In this document: in pieces, positions 25,270-36,147 of the stretch
Layout: each line of letters starts with the position of its first letter
Numbering within the stretch: the first letter of the stretch is position 1
From: Macrophomina tecta
Lineage: Eukaryota > Ascomycota > Dothideomycetes > Botryosphaeriales > Botryosphaeriaceae
Assembly (NCBI GenBank): GCA_024180945.1
Contig: JAKSGN010000038.1
Location: 310,001-374,000, forward strand
DNA length: 64,000 bases
Reading direction: 5' to 3'
Program-made: the position numbers and the translations under genes
The notes under the pieces: generated by a model
The model's database searches: none
Told to the model about the DNA's origin: nothing
The model's input: the letters and a program-made list of their open reading frames with translations, nothing else

Positions 25270-28200
25270 AAATACTTAATAATAAAATAGTATTACCTGA
25301 TACTTAACGCTAACTAAGTAATATAATAAATAACGTCGATATAAATAATAATGGTCTTCTATAGCTAACTATAGCCGACCTCTTTTAGATTATTTAAGAT
25401 ATATAAGGCTAGATTAGCGAACTATGTAGATAACTCTAGGAGTAGACCAACGAGAATACTTAGCTCTATTAATAAATAGGCGAATTTCGTAACTAAGTTA
25501 TTTCGATAACCCCTACCCTAGTACCCATTTATACTTTGGTATTAATAACGACTTAACCTCCTAATAGAAGTACGAAGACGGCTAAGCTAGATCTATTCTA
25601 CGATAACTAAAAGAAGCTCTAGACCTTTCTCTTATAACTTAATCTATACTTCTTCTTTAACTCTAGAGACTTCCCTACTAACGATAAAAAGATAATATTT
25701 GTAGCTATCTACCTCCGCGATATTATAGTATAGTAGTTCGAACCCTACCTTAGAGACTAAATAGAGAAAGAACTAGAAGTATATAAAAAAAATACTAAGA
25801 AAGTCTTTAGTAGCTATAAGTACTTCGTAACTTAGATTAAATAAAGCTTCGGAGACCTCGATAAGGTTAATAAGGCCCGACGAGCCGTTATAAATATCTA
25901 CTAAAAGACCTTAGTAGCGGACTATACTATAGAATTCTAGAAGGCTATAGTATACCTAGACGACTAGTCTGACTACGCCCTTATAGACTACTACTACCGA
26001 GGACTTAAGAAAAGAGTTAAAGACTAACTTATAATATAAGATAATCTTAAGACCCTAGACGAGCTTATTAAGCTAGCTATTAAATACGATAACCGCCTCT
26101 TCGAGCACTAATCTGAGAAGTATAAGGTAAACTATAGAGCTAATACTTCGTGCCTAGCGCACCCTAGATATACTTAGAAAGGAGGAGATACTGTAGAGCT
26201 AAATAATATTAACTGCCGGAACGACCTACCTAAAAGAGATAACTACTATAGAAAAAAGAATAATAGCTATAAGGAAAAACGACGTAAAGAATAGACTCTA
26301 GAGTAAAAATAAAGATTTAAGAAAGGGCTATACGTTTACTATAATAAGACCTAGAAAAAAATACACTACTATCTTAAAAAGGATAAATAGGTCTCGGCTA
26401 TAATATAAGAACCGAAAAACCGAGAAGTCTCTACGGTTACTAAGTAAGAAAACCCCTTCACCAAATTTAATAAATAATAAGAAGAAAGCTAGAGCCCTAA
26501 GTATTAGAGACTTAGCTAGATAGCCTACTATAATAATAACTATACTACTTACTAGAGCGATAAGAATACTATAGACTAGTATTCTAAGAAGCTACGATAC
26601 GTTAATACGATTCTAAGAATAGAGGAAGAGCTTATTAAAGTCTTTTTTAATAATGAGGACCTAGTCGATAGCGACACGGGGGAACTATATAATAGTACCC
26701 TAGAGTTAAGCACGACCGATAACGAGTAATAGTAGAACGAAGCTATACTTATAAGAATAACTAAATATCTAATCTAATACGGGGAGATATGCCGCGTTAC
26801 CGATAGCCTAGAGCCTACGGTTACCTAGATTTTAGGCCCCATAATTAACCTCGGGACGTAGTAATATAAGGTATAGTAAGGAAAGATATATACACACGTA
26901 TAGTAAGACGATATCTAGAACCCCTAAAAAGAACTACTACTCGAGACGGCTAACGAACTTGTATCTTAGCTAAAGAATAAGGTATAGGGGGTACGATAAT
27001 AATAAGACCTATAATATTTTCGTAATATAGCCTATATTCTCTATTAGTATGGTACGGTAACTAGGGACAGGGGCACCTTATAATAGATACTTTACGAAAA
27101 ATATGACATACCTACCTTCTAGTATTAGGTCTAAAACGGGTGGATCTACTAGAGACGACTAATTAAACGTAATAAATAAACGTGATAAAAAGACACCCTA
27201 ATTCTAATTAACGAATAGAACGAGTATATCCGTTATAAAATAATAGAACGACTTATATTAAAAAACTAAATAACTCCCCTAAATAGGGATTCTAGAAGGG
27301 GTCGTTAGATAGATCCCTTAACTAGATTATATATATAGCGAATGAAATTATACCTACTAGATTAGACCTATATCGACTTTTATATATCCTAGTTATATTC
27401 TACGGGAAAAAGGCAATGGCTATAATTAATAGCGGCGTATAAGGTGTATTCGTCGATTCTAAGTTTATCGTTAAGAACTAACTACTCTAGTAAGCTAAGA
27501 ATTATTCTTATTAGTTAAGTATAGTAGACGGCTCTCTAGCGAAATACGAAAATAGCTAGATATAAATTAAAATAGAGAAAGCACCTCTTACTATTGAAAA
27601 TTACCGAGAACGGATTAACCTTAACGTAATAATAATCCCTAGATATAATATTATTCTAGAAATATCGTGGCTAAAGATTTATGAACTATATATTAGCTAG
27701 AGAATAGAGACTATTACATTCTCTAATAAATACTATAGACGCTATCTCGTAATAGTAAGAAGAAGCTAATAGAGCTAGAAAAAAGCGCTAGAGCCTAAAA
27801 GCTAAAGCGGAATCTCCGAGCTAAGATAGCGGAATAATAACGTACTCGTAGATATTAAAACTATTAGCTACCGAGCGCTAAAACTTATAATAAAACGAGA
27901 AGAGAAGGCCTATATAATTTACGTAAAACCTAGTAAGAATACTAAGTAGAAGACTCTTACTCGTATAATACGGGGCCCTACGGATAAGAATAAGGATAGC
28001 CTAAAGCTAGTTAGAGAAGACTACCCCTAGAGGCTTAATAGATAGTACGGCTACCCGAATAAAGTAGGTACTAGTTTCCTCAGGCATAAGAGCTATAACG
28101 ATAGAGGTATTTTAGTAGCTAAGGTTAGTATAGACCTTAGCGAAATTATAAGGCCTACTATAGATAAATTAGTACCTATACTAAAATTAGAGATAGTCCC

Positions 28201-31200
28201 GTAAGAATTCTAAAATATACTAAGAATATTCTAAGAAAGAGGTAAAGAATAACTACTAGAATATTAGCTATAGAATTATAAGATATTCTTACTTCTGGGA
28301 ATATAACCTATCTTTAAGCCTATTTACTTCTTGTCTAAGATAGAGGCTAAAGCACTATAGAAATATATTAATAAAAACCTAGAACGAGGATATATACGAC
28401 TCTTATAGTCGCCGGCGGGATACCCTATTTTATTTATTTCTAAAAAGAATAGTAAGCTCTGCCTCTATATCGACTATCGATAACTAAACGATATTACGGT
28501 AAAAAACCGATATCTACTACCTTATATTAACGAATTATAGAATAAACTTCGTAATACTAAGTTCTTTATAAAGCTAGACCTCCGAGACAGCTACTACCTA
28601 ATCCGTATTAAGAAAGGTAAAGAATAGAAAATAGCGTTCTAAACGCGATTTAGATATTATAAGTATATAGTAATATTTTTTAGGCTTACTAATGTACTAG
28701 CTACCTTCTAGAGCTTAGTTAACGATACTTTATATCTGTATTTAGATATATTCGCCTTAGCTTACCTAGATAATATTCTAATATACTCGGAGACGCTCGA
28801 AGAATATACCAAGCACATAAGAAAAGTCCTAAAGACCTTAGATAAATAAAACCTCTAAGTAGCCCTAGAAAAAGCGAGTAGTATATATAAGAAATAGAAT
28901 ACCTAGGGTTTATTATTACCCCTAGATATATCGGTATGGACGATAAGAAACTAGATGCAATTAGAGACTAGCTAATACCGCGAATTATTAGAGAAGTATA
29001 ATCTTTTCTTAGGTTTACTAACTTTTATCGAAAGTTTATTATAAACTACGCTAAAATAGTAGTACCTCTAACCGATATTACTAAGAAAGAACACGGGTTT
29101 ATATAGAAAGAAAAATAATAACGAGCGTTTAACTTACTAAAGTGAATATTTATAGAAGTATCGATTTTAGGGCTCTATAACCCGGATCTACTAATTACGG
29201 TAGAAACTAACGCTTTAGACTACGCTATAGAAGCCGTACTTAGTTAGCCAAATAAAGAAGATAGACTATACCCTATTACCTACTACTTAAGAAAAATAAT
29301 ACCTACTAAGAAGAACTACGACGTCTATAATAAAGAACTCCTAGCTATAGTTATAGCTTTTAAAGAATAGAGATACTACCTTAAAGGCGCTAAGTACTTA
29401 ATTATAGTCTACTACGACTATAAGAACCTCTCGCACTTTACTACTACTAAGGAATTAAACCAACGATAGATTCGGTAGGCTAAAGAACTAGCGTTCTATA
29501 ATATAAAGATTACCTATAGAAAGGGGTCTAAGAATACTTACGCTAACGCATTAAGCAGACGAGCCGACTACATTAAAAAAAAGCTAGGTTTATAATCTAT
29601 AATACTCGATATGTAGGAGAACGGGTCTTTTATACCCGCTAGCCGTAGCCGCTAGATTATAGCTATTTATAGCCTAGGATAAACGTGGCTTAAGGAAGGA
29701 CTAGACGACTTACTTACTCTAGTTAGGCTATTTATTCTAGCGATACGCCTCGGAGGCAATGAATAGGAATAAAAGATTCGAGAAGCCTACGTAGATAACG
29801 TAACGGCGTAAGAAATTAAAGAGCTTAAAAACGACCCCCGAGTAACTAGAAACATAGATAGTATAATTTTATTTTTAGGATTAGCCTACGTTTTAGTTAA
29901 ACTACAGGAAGAGCTCGTAAAGGATATATACGAAGTCCTAGTACGTGATTATTAAGAGATAGATAAAATAATAAAGCGAATTACGAGAAGCTACTACTTT
30001 CTAGAGCTAAGAAGAACTATTTAATAGATAGTCTTATAATACAACCTCTATATTAGAAGTAAGGCCGCGAGGTATACGCTCTATAGACTACTATAACTGT
30101 AAAGCGCTGAGGCTTGGGTGGAGGATTACTAAGCTATATTATAAATAATACAGCCTAGTAAGCAGTCGGAAGGAGATAACTCTCTAAGAGAGAAGTAGGT
30201 AGGAGATTTAATAAAGAAAGACAAGAGGGGAGGTAAAAGATAGAGTAAAGCTTTTATTAGCTTATATCCCGTTTATTAGTATTGCGCGTCTCAAAGAACG
30301 AAACTACGGTGCTATCTAGAGCTCCTTATATATACTTATTCCTTATAAGTAGATCCTTCTAGATATACTATATTAGAAATCCAACGAGGGTGATTTATAA
30401 GAAATAAGATTCTAGCCCTAATCCTTATCCGTTTTACATAATTTTTATATCGTAATAACTGGAAATGATTGAACTTTTATAATGTATAAAAGGAATTTTA
30501 GTAGGGGCTATACCCGTTTAGTTATTAGTTAGTGAAGTGGAGTGGCGAATTTTGCCACCTCGGTTTGCTACCGTGGTTTGCCACCGCAGTTTGCCACTGC
30601 TATAACTCCGAGGTATATTCGTTATATACCTTAGGTAGTATTTTAATACCTAAGGTAATATATTAATAAGCTACGCTTATATAAGCTTACTTATTAATAT
30701 TTAACAATAACCGCTACTAGCACTAAAGCGCCCTTAGTAATTTATCTCACTAGACTTTATTACGGATCTATCTAAGTTAGAAGAACTACTTACTAAGGTT
30801 AAGTATAACTTAATTCTAGTTATCGTTAATAGAATAATAAAGTACGTATATTACCTACTATATCTTAAGACGGTAAATGCGGAAGAACTCACCTATACAT
30901 TTCTTAAAATAATCCTCGATAATTACGGGTTACTAGAAGAGCTTATATTAGATAAAGATTAGCTATTTATATCCCGATTCTAGTAGACTCTTATCCGCTA
31001 GCTTAGAGTAAAGTATAAGCTTTTAACTACGGTATACTCTTAAATAGACGGCTAGATAGAACGGACGAACTAAACGTTAGAATAGTACTTACGCTACTAT
31101 CTTAACTACGTATAAAATAATTAGGTTAAGCTATTACCGCTCGTATAGTTCGCGTATAATAGCTTAAAAGCATTAGCTACGTAAGAATTCCTATTCTACA

Positions 31201-31960
31201 CTAATTACGGTTACGAGCCTATAGCTTATAAAGAGCTAATACTAAGCGAATTTCTAGCCTAAAAAAGAATTCTTAAAGTAGACTAGCTAAATGTACTTTA
31301 CGAATAATTATATCTAGACCTCGAGTTTATAGCCCTATAAATAGGTAAATACTATAATAGACGGTACTAGGAGGTACTAAAGCTAAAGAAGGAGAATAAA
31401 GTTTACCTCCTTAGAAAAAATATTAAGATAAAATGGCCGAATAATAAATTAGACTTTAAGAAAATCAGACCGTTCGAAATTAAAAAATAGATTAGAAAGG
31501 TTAATTTCCGCCTTAGATTATTTAATACTATACGGATATACCCTATATTTTACGTCTTACTCCTCGAACCAGTACTAGAAAATGCCACGCCATTATGCTA
31601 AATAAAAGAAATACTACCGAAAAATCTAGACGCTAACGAAAATATAGACTAGGACGTAAAATAGATTCTAAATAGCGGCTATATTAATAGTTAGTTCTAA
31701 TATCTTCTTAAATAGAAAGGAGACTAGAATAATACTTAAAAACTACCGGAACTCTATAACTATTAAGAACTTATTAATAAGTTCTATCACCGAAACCTAG
31801 ATCGACTAATACTGCCGACTTATTATATACGAAGGACTCGAAATTAAACTTAGAAAATAAAGATAACCGCACCTAGTTAACTAGACCGAAACCCTCGGGA
31901 GGTATAGAACCCGAACTAATACTAAGAGACCTAATAGACTAGAGCGACTCTATAGCGTTA
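25270..31960 (+). pseudogene. Gypsy-B1 gag-pol remnant
   Basis: Degraded polyprotein with gag from about 25300 (capsid block near 25650-26000, zinc-knuckle block near 26320), protease near 27420-27700 (reads INSG where the aspartic protease DSG is expected), and reverse transcriptase at 28300-28870 (KKNSKL, then YLDN at 28763-28774 in place of YLDD). RNase H follows at 29130-29560, then an integrase region interrupted by the solo LTR at 30098-30706, with its catalytic core at 30740-31300. A chromodomain with LLKWKGD lies near 31700-31730. TAG/TAA stops are dense. The organisation matches a chromovirus; no functional protein is possible. Confidence 0.85.
30098..30706 (+). repeat. Solo LTR of an unrelated family (LTR-D), little RIPped, TSD ataac
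   Basis: A 609-bp block absent from the same place in Gypsy-B3. It begins TGTAAAG and ends TTTAACA, with the pentamer ataac on both sides (30093-30097 and 30707-30711). It keeps CA and TG dinucleotides and even its TG and CA ends, unlike its host. Inside are a TATA-like tataaaa (30485-30491), four 13-bp tandem units around tttgccacc (30549-30600), and two hairpins near the 3' end with 11-bp perfect arms (30627-30637 with 30647-30657; 30660-30670 with 30690-30700). Strand is arbitrary. Confidence 0.85.
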
Positions 31961-32606
31961 CTAGCTAAGGTAGCGCTACGTATACGCTTTAATAATCGAC
32001 CCTTCTTAGTATTTTTAGGGTTAATAGAATTTCTAGCCTCGTGAGTAGATTTAATACGATTTAACTCTTTTAGCTTCTTAACTATCTAAACCTTCCGAGA
32101 AATTATTGAATTAGCCCGACGATATAGTAATTCCCACTATTTCTATACGATCTAAACGGGCTATAGAAGTACGTAACTCTTAGCGAGCTCGCTACTTATC
32201 TCGTTTAACCTTTAGTAAAGCCTAACGGACGCGAAGAACTAAAGAATAAAGTTAGATAAAATATAACTAAGAGGGGAAAGACTTATAGTCGGAATTATCT
32301 AAACTACTAGTATTATAGGTAGACTTATTCTAGTAGGTATACTTTCTATAACGGGTATAAACCCTATCTATCTTATAAAATATAAAGAAAGGATTAGACT
32401 CGTCCTTACCCGTATTAGTAAGAAGATAGAAAGAATACGAAAGAAATATTACGAAACTATTTTAATCGATTTCGTCCCCTAAAACTAAATATTTAGTACG
32501 CTAGGTAGTGCGCTTACGCTTTCGAGACTCTATCGATATAGTAAGAAACTTATAGAAGAATAAAAAAAGAAGATAATAAGAACCTAAGATATAGATAAAT
32601 GAATAA

Positions 32607-32644
32607 ATCTTCGGGCCGAAGATCCTTAAAGGGGGGGGGGGGGG
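32607..32644 (+). promoter_or_regulatory. Gypsy-B1 3' palindrome and G14 polypurine tract
   Basis: A perfect 17-nt inverted repeat atcttcgggccgaagat (32607-32623) is followed by ccttaaa and an uninterrupted run of 14 G (32631-32644), then tag and the 3' LTR. The purine run is the expected plus-strand primer for reverse transcription. The homopolymer is longer than in Gypsy-B3 (five G). Confidence 0.7.
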
Positions 32645-32647
32645 TAG

Positions 32648-33419
32648 TATTACGAACCCTAGAGGGATAAGGGCTTTATAACCCTATAGATAGAAAGCCC
32701 GCACGGGAAAAGGCACCGTAAGGGCTAAAAACCTATAGAAATAATAAAGCCGCAATACTAGCGTGCCTATACGGGAGAACTAGCCCTAAGAAAAGATAGC
32801 GCGTACGGGCCTAGGCTAGGTAGTAATAGAAGCCTACACGAAAGCGACGCCTACGCGACGTAGTAAGACTACGGAAACCCTGACTAGATTAGAAGCCCGT
32901 AGGGGAAGAATATCCTTAAGAAAAGAATTATAAATCCTAGAAACTGGCTTTAAGCTAGAGGAACGAATAGAAGAATATTAAATAACTTATACGATCTAAG
33001 AGACGATAGTCTAGCAGTATAATACTTCCTTAACTAATATAAAAGTCGAATTCTAGGAAACGGGCCTTAGCACCTAGGTTACGTAGGACCTACTGGGCCT
33101 ATACTAGATCTATATAGATCTAAGAGCCATAGATCTAAACCCTAAAGATCTAATATATATAGATCTAGATTATTATAGCTTTTCTATAATATATAGAATA
33201 TACTTATTAGGTAGTACTTTAGTCTTTATAGTTAATTTAAGATTCTAATATAGACTTATTAGAGGTAATAAGCCTAACGCGTACCGCGTATTAATCTATT
33301 ACGTAATCGCTATCTATTATTCTAATTTTCTACCCTTCTCTTATTCTTTAAGGTAAACCTTACCGCTATCTAACCCTGCTAGGTAACTCTAAAGCCTAGT
33401 AGAAGAGGCCGCCGTTATA
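32648..33419 (+). repeat. 3' LTR of Gypsy-B1
   Basis: Same 772-bp length as the 5' LTR and of the same subtype. It is preceded by a G14 tract and followed by the target duplicate. Confidence 0.92.
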
Positions 33420-34220
33420 TAAAGTTCTATCGCTAGAATTCTAACTTCTTATAAAAATAGAGTCGCTCTAAAAGAATAAATTTATCTATAACTTAGCTCT
33501 AGATAAAAATATAATCTTAGCTACTAAACTAAGTAAAGAATTCTTACAACTTAAAAAGATCTTAATAATAAAAAAACTTAAAAAATACTCTAGTAATAGT
33601 ATATTCTTACTAACTACTTATTATATAGCGTAATTTTTTTTTTAGCTTCTCTAATTCCTTAATAGAAAATAACTCGCGCTTAAATATTTTCTTATAATAC
33701 TTATCTAAGAACCTAAGCTAATACTATAAATAATAAATCTTAGAAAGAGCCTCTAAGTAATATTTTTAGATTAATATTTTTTTAAAAAGAATCTACTTTT
33801 CTAATTCTTACGCCTTCTCTAACTATTACTTAAGATTATCTATCTTGGAATAAATCTTATTCCCTAGAAACAGTTAGCTAAAAATATCGACTAAAAAAAT
33901 ATATATAATTACGCTACGTAACTACTAAATTATACCTCTAGTTTTTTTAGATATAGCGGCTATACTAACTAAAATCTAGGCTTATAAAGTACTAAGCCTT
34001 CGCTAACTAATAAGTACTATAGAAAGTAGGTATTCTATAAGGTTTTTACACGACTAAATCCGTAAGATAATAATGATAATAAGTAGAGAAAGTAGAAGCC
34101 CTATCTATAATAAGCGAAAGATAAAGAAATACGTAGAAATAATATAAAAGCTATTCTAGAAACTTATACCTACTAGTATAGAAGAATCTTCGGGCTAAAG
34201 ATTTTTAAAGAGAGAAATAG
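33420..34220 (+). other. Gypsy-C 3' interior and untranslated tail
   Basis: Resumes Gypsy-C after Gypsy-B1 (33420 repeats taaag against tagag on the other side). A short coding-like stretch near 33430-33500 follows. No further domain is recognisable. A 17-nt inverted repeat (34186-34202, atcttcgggctaaagat) and a purine-rich tract (about 34206-34220) stand just before the 3' LTR. Confidence 0.65.
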
Positions 34221-34532
34221 TATTATAGTATAGTCTTTATAGAATTAGAAAACTATAAAGTAGAAAAGTAAGCGAAAAGCGTAGCTACGATATAAAAAGA
34301 ACCTATAGCGAAATACGTAGCTTATATAACGCTAAGAAATTAATCTATTTAATCTTATATACCTTAGGCATTAACGGACAGATTAACTAGATTAAAGGCA
34401 CTATTAATCTATCGATACTCTAACCCCTACCTAGATTAGAAATAGATTAATACTAGATTATAGACCTTTTCTACGTGTATATAAACTATACTCTTTAGAT
34501 AGCTTTAACCTTCGTAGTTAACTTTAATAACA
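34221..34532 (+). repeat. 3' LTR of Gypsy-C
   Basis: About 312 bp, beginning tattatagta (RIPped tgttat) and ending aataaca, so its ends form a short inverted repeat. It follows a purine tract and is the last retroelement sequence before the gene island. The likely target duplicate attta (34533-34537) cannot be confirmed because the other end of the element is outside the window. Confidence 0.65.
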
Positions 34533-35181
34533 ATTTAGTATATTATTAGTAATACGGCCTTCGCATGTAGCGCTTAGTCTGATTATATATTCGACTTGCT
34601 CTTACCCTCTTCTTATACCCACTTAAGGAAAACCCCCTCGACAGGTTTTCTCCCTCTTTGGTGTTTAGATCCTTAGAGGCAGAGGCCCGCTCGTTACACA
34701 GAGGTGTTAAGTTGCGGATTGCTAGATCCAAAGCAGGTATAATTACTACCAGCGGGAATCTCAGTACAGAGAGGTATAAAGGAGGAAACTATTATATATA
34801 GTCCTCCTCGCTCCCCCCTGCGTTCTGTTGTTGCTTTTTTCCCCCTACGCCCGGGTGCAGCTCGACGTCAGGAAGTCCTTTTTCTGCATTCAAGATAGTT
34901 AACAGTCCCTAAAGTAGCCAAGTACACCAAAGTTTACCTCAACACCATAGAGTTATCCGTCTTGTCGCGTCGACGAGAGGTCGACCGACGGATGAAACGA
35001 GCCAACAGGAGCGACGGACGGGACGGCTAACGTTACGTTTCTTGGCGTCGAACGTAACGTCCGACGGGACGGTGGACACTCTGCATAAAAGCCAACTAGG
35101 TAAGACGGTGAGACCAAACGGCTGGGAAACACTACCATGGGAATTTCAACAGGTGATTTTGGCACGCGCAGGCCCGCCCAC
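34533..35181. other. Intergenic, no gene recognised; left edge of the unRIPped island
   Basis: Normal dinucleotide use returns after about 34555, with CA and TG common, in contrast to the retroelements on the left. Short open stretches exist on both strands (34546-34731, 34953-35165) but have no recognisable domain and lie in poorly structured sequence. A near-palindromic pair, aacgttacgtttcttgg with cgaacgtaacgt, lies at about 35029-35060. If the transcription-factor relic to the right once continued leftward, it is no longer recognisable here. Confidence 0.5.
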
Positions 35182-35517
35182 TTATAGCAGTCGAGATCTA
35201 AGAACGATGCCGATAGAAATCTCTTCGGTAATTGGCTTATCTAAGGGAACCTGCTCGAGTGGGTTACGACGCTGGCGCCAGAAAACGCTAGGACCTAACG
35301 AAGAGTCTCGGAGAGTGCTGCTAAGATAATCCTCTAGCCAAGCCAGCCTGGCATAGAGGGCGGCAAACTCGGCCGCTGTGGGCGGCGGCTATAGGCTATC
35401 GCTGTAGTTATAGGGGCGGCCTATCCTTGCGCACAGCTCGCAGAAGGGCAAGGATTTATTATATTTACGCTTTTGCTTCTTGCAGGCGGTGTAAGCTTGG
35501 TCGGCCTTCTCCGGCAT
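35182..35517 (-). pseudogene. Zn(II)2Cys6 fungal transcription factor, N-terminal relic
   Basis: Reading the minus strand from ATG at 35517 gives a Zn(II)2Cys6 DNA-binding domain with exact spacing (x2, x6, x6, x2, x6), for example KKQKRK between the second and third ligands and CELC at the fourth and fifth. Three of the six ligands (first, third and sixth) are tyrosine, each explained by TG to TA in a Cys codon. After 42 codons there is a TAG (35389-35391), probably a former CAG. The frame then stays open through a leucine- and alanine-rich linker (FAALYARLAWLEDYL) until TAA at 35182-35184. The rest of the protein, normally several hundred residues, is missing. It is divergent from the P450 gene, an arrangement common for pathway regulators in fungal clusters. 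The mutations mean it cannot fold as a zinc cluster. Confidence 0.85.
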
Positions 35518-35678
35518 ATCGCAGAGCTGTATTTGGTGCTAGGGAACTATAGGAAGGAGGGGGCCGACACGACCTCGTAAGAAAGGAAGGGAGGCAGGCG
35601 TTGACTTTGGCTCGACGGATTGACGACAATTTTGGTTTAGCGCCGTGCGGCCGCATCGCCCGCATCGGCCGCGTATTC

Positions 35679-35735
35679 CACCCCGGTCAGGACCACCCCG
35701 TTCAGGACCACCCCAACTTGGCTAGCCAAATACGC
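35679..35735. repeat. Short tandem repeat and palindromes in the intergenic region
   Basis: Two copies of a 15-bp unit (caccccggtcaggac then caccccgttcaggac, 35679-35708), a partial third unit, then a perfect 12-bp palindrome ttggctagccaa (35718-35729). The block is framed by ccgcgtatt (35669-35677) and its complement aatacgcgg (about 35728-35736). It may be the end of a small DNA transposon or a binding-site array; neither can be shown here. Confidence 0.55.
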
Positions 35736-35784
35736 GGCGTTGGGTGGCCCTAAGTACTTAGTTGGAACTTAGGTTTGGTAATGG

Positions 35785-35842
35785 CGTTGCACATGACCCA
35801 AGTTTCATATGCAACGAGAGTGATGTAAGCGCGTGGGTCATG
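35785..35842. repeat. Nested short inverted repeats
   Basis: The 9-bp arms catgaccca (35792-35800) and tgggtcatg (35834-35842) can pair. Within them cgttgca and tgcaacg form an alternative, shorter pairing. Confidence 0.5.
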
Positions 35843-35854
35843 ACGTTCCGTCAT

Positions 35855-36068
35855 CCGCGGCAGAGTTGCTATCAATCAATTCAATCTGATTGAACTCGGG
35901 CCATGGTCCAAGCTCACCCTAGTGTTGCTATAGCAATAAGCCTGCACAGTGCACGAACAGGCTCTTGCAAGGCCAAATTAAGTAAAACGTGCCAAAAAGC
36001 TTAAAAAAGCTCGGACCATGGTCCAGTTCAATCAGATTGAATTGATTGATAGCAACTCTGATCCGCGG
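35855..36068. repeat. 214-bp imperfect palindrome with arms of about 60 bp between the TF relic and the P450
   Basis: The left arm (35855-35915) starts ccgcgg and reads through cagagttgctatcaatcaat to ccatggtccaagctc. The right arm (36009-36068) is its complement with a few mismatches and one 2-bp gap. The central loop is about 93 bp and contains ttgctatagcaa and tgcacagtgca. CA and TG are intact. It could be a MITE-like foldback element, although no clear target duplicate flanks it, or a structured regulatory sequence upstream of the P450. Confidence 0.8.
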
Positions 36069-36132
36069 TGTGCAAGAGGTATTCAGGCTTGAACAGCGTA
36101 CTCCACACGCCGGCTGCGGAAGGATAAGGTGC

Positions 36133-36147
36133 CCAATTGCAGCCAAT
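36133..36147 (+). promoter_or_regulatory. Two CCAAT boxes upstream of the P450 gene
   Basis: ccaat occurs at 36133-36137 and again at 36143-36147, about 215-230 bp before the P450 start codon. That distance is usual for CCAAT-binding-complex sites in filamentous fungi. No convincing TATA box was identified. Function is inferred from position only. Confidence 0.35.

Larger units (their letters stand above)
24455..33419 (+). mobile_element. Gypsy-B1, full-length chromovirus-type Gypsy element, TSD tagag/taaag
   Basis: Two 772-bp LTRs (24455-25226 and 32648-33419) enclose gag and pol. The flanking pentamers are tagag (24450-24454) and taaag (33420-33424), identical apart from one G-to-A change of the RIP type. 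The interior aligns with Gypsy-B3 from end to end except for a solo LTR of another family at 30098-30706. Subtracting that insertion leaves 8351 bp against 8339 bp in B3. Confidence 0.94.
12026..34532 (+). mobile_element. Gypsy-C, oldest host retrotransposon of the left arm (split by three elements)
   Basis: A + strand Ty3/Gypsy element recovered in four pieces: 12026-16136, 22766-24454, 33420-34220 and its 3' LTR 34221-34532. Joining across Copia-2 and Gypsy-B1 restores continuity: the RNase H/connection region continues across Copia-2 with the duplicated ctaac, and the region after the chromodomain continues across Gypsy-B1 with tagag/taaag. The 5' LTR is not in the window; Gypsy-A copy 1 lies directly against the start of gag. 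The right end at 34532 is the left border of the P450 island. Confidence 0.85.

Noticed and set aside
30549..30600. Four evenly spaced repeats as a CRISPR-like array
   Set aside because: The 13-bp units are directly adjacent with no spacers, in a eukaryotic LTR.
34546..34731. A 61-codon minus-strand frame
   Set aside because: No motif, intron or context supports it, and it starts at the edge of the Gypsy-C LTR.
35042..35329. A 95-codon + strand open frame opposite the transcription-factor relic
   Set aside because: It overlaps the minus-strand Zn(II)2Cys6 frame, has no recognisable domain, and is best explained as its shadow.
35465..35665. A 66-codon minus-strand frame
   Set aside because: It overlaps the zinc-cluster relic in another frame; the relic shows a real motif and this does not.
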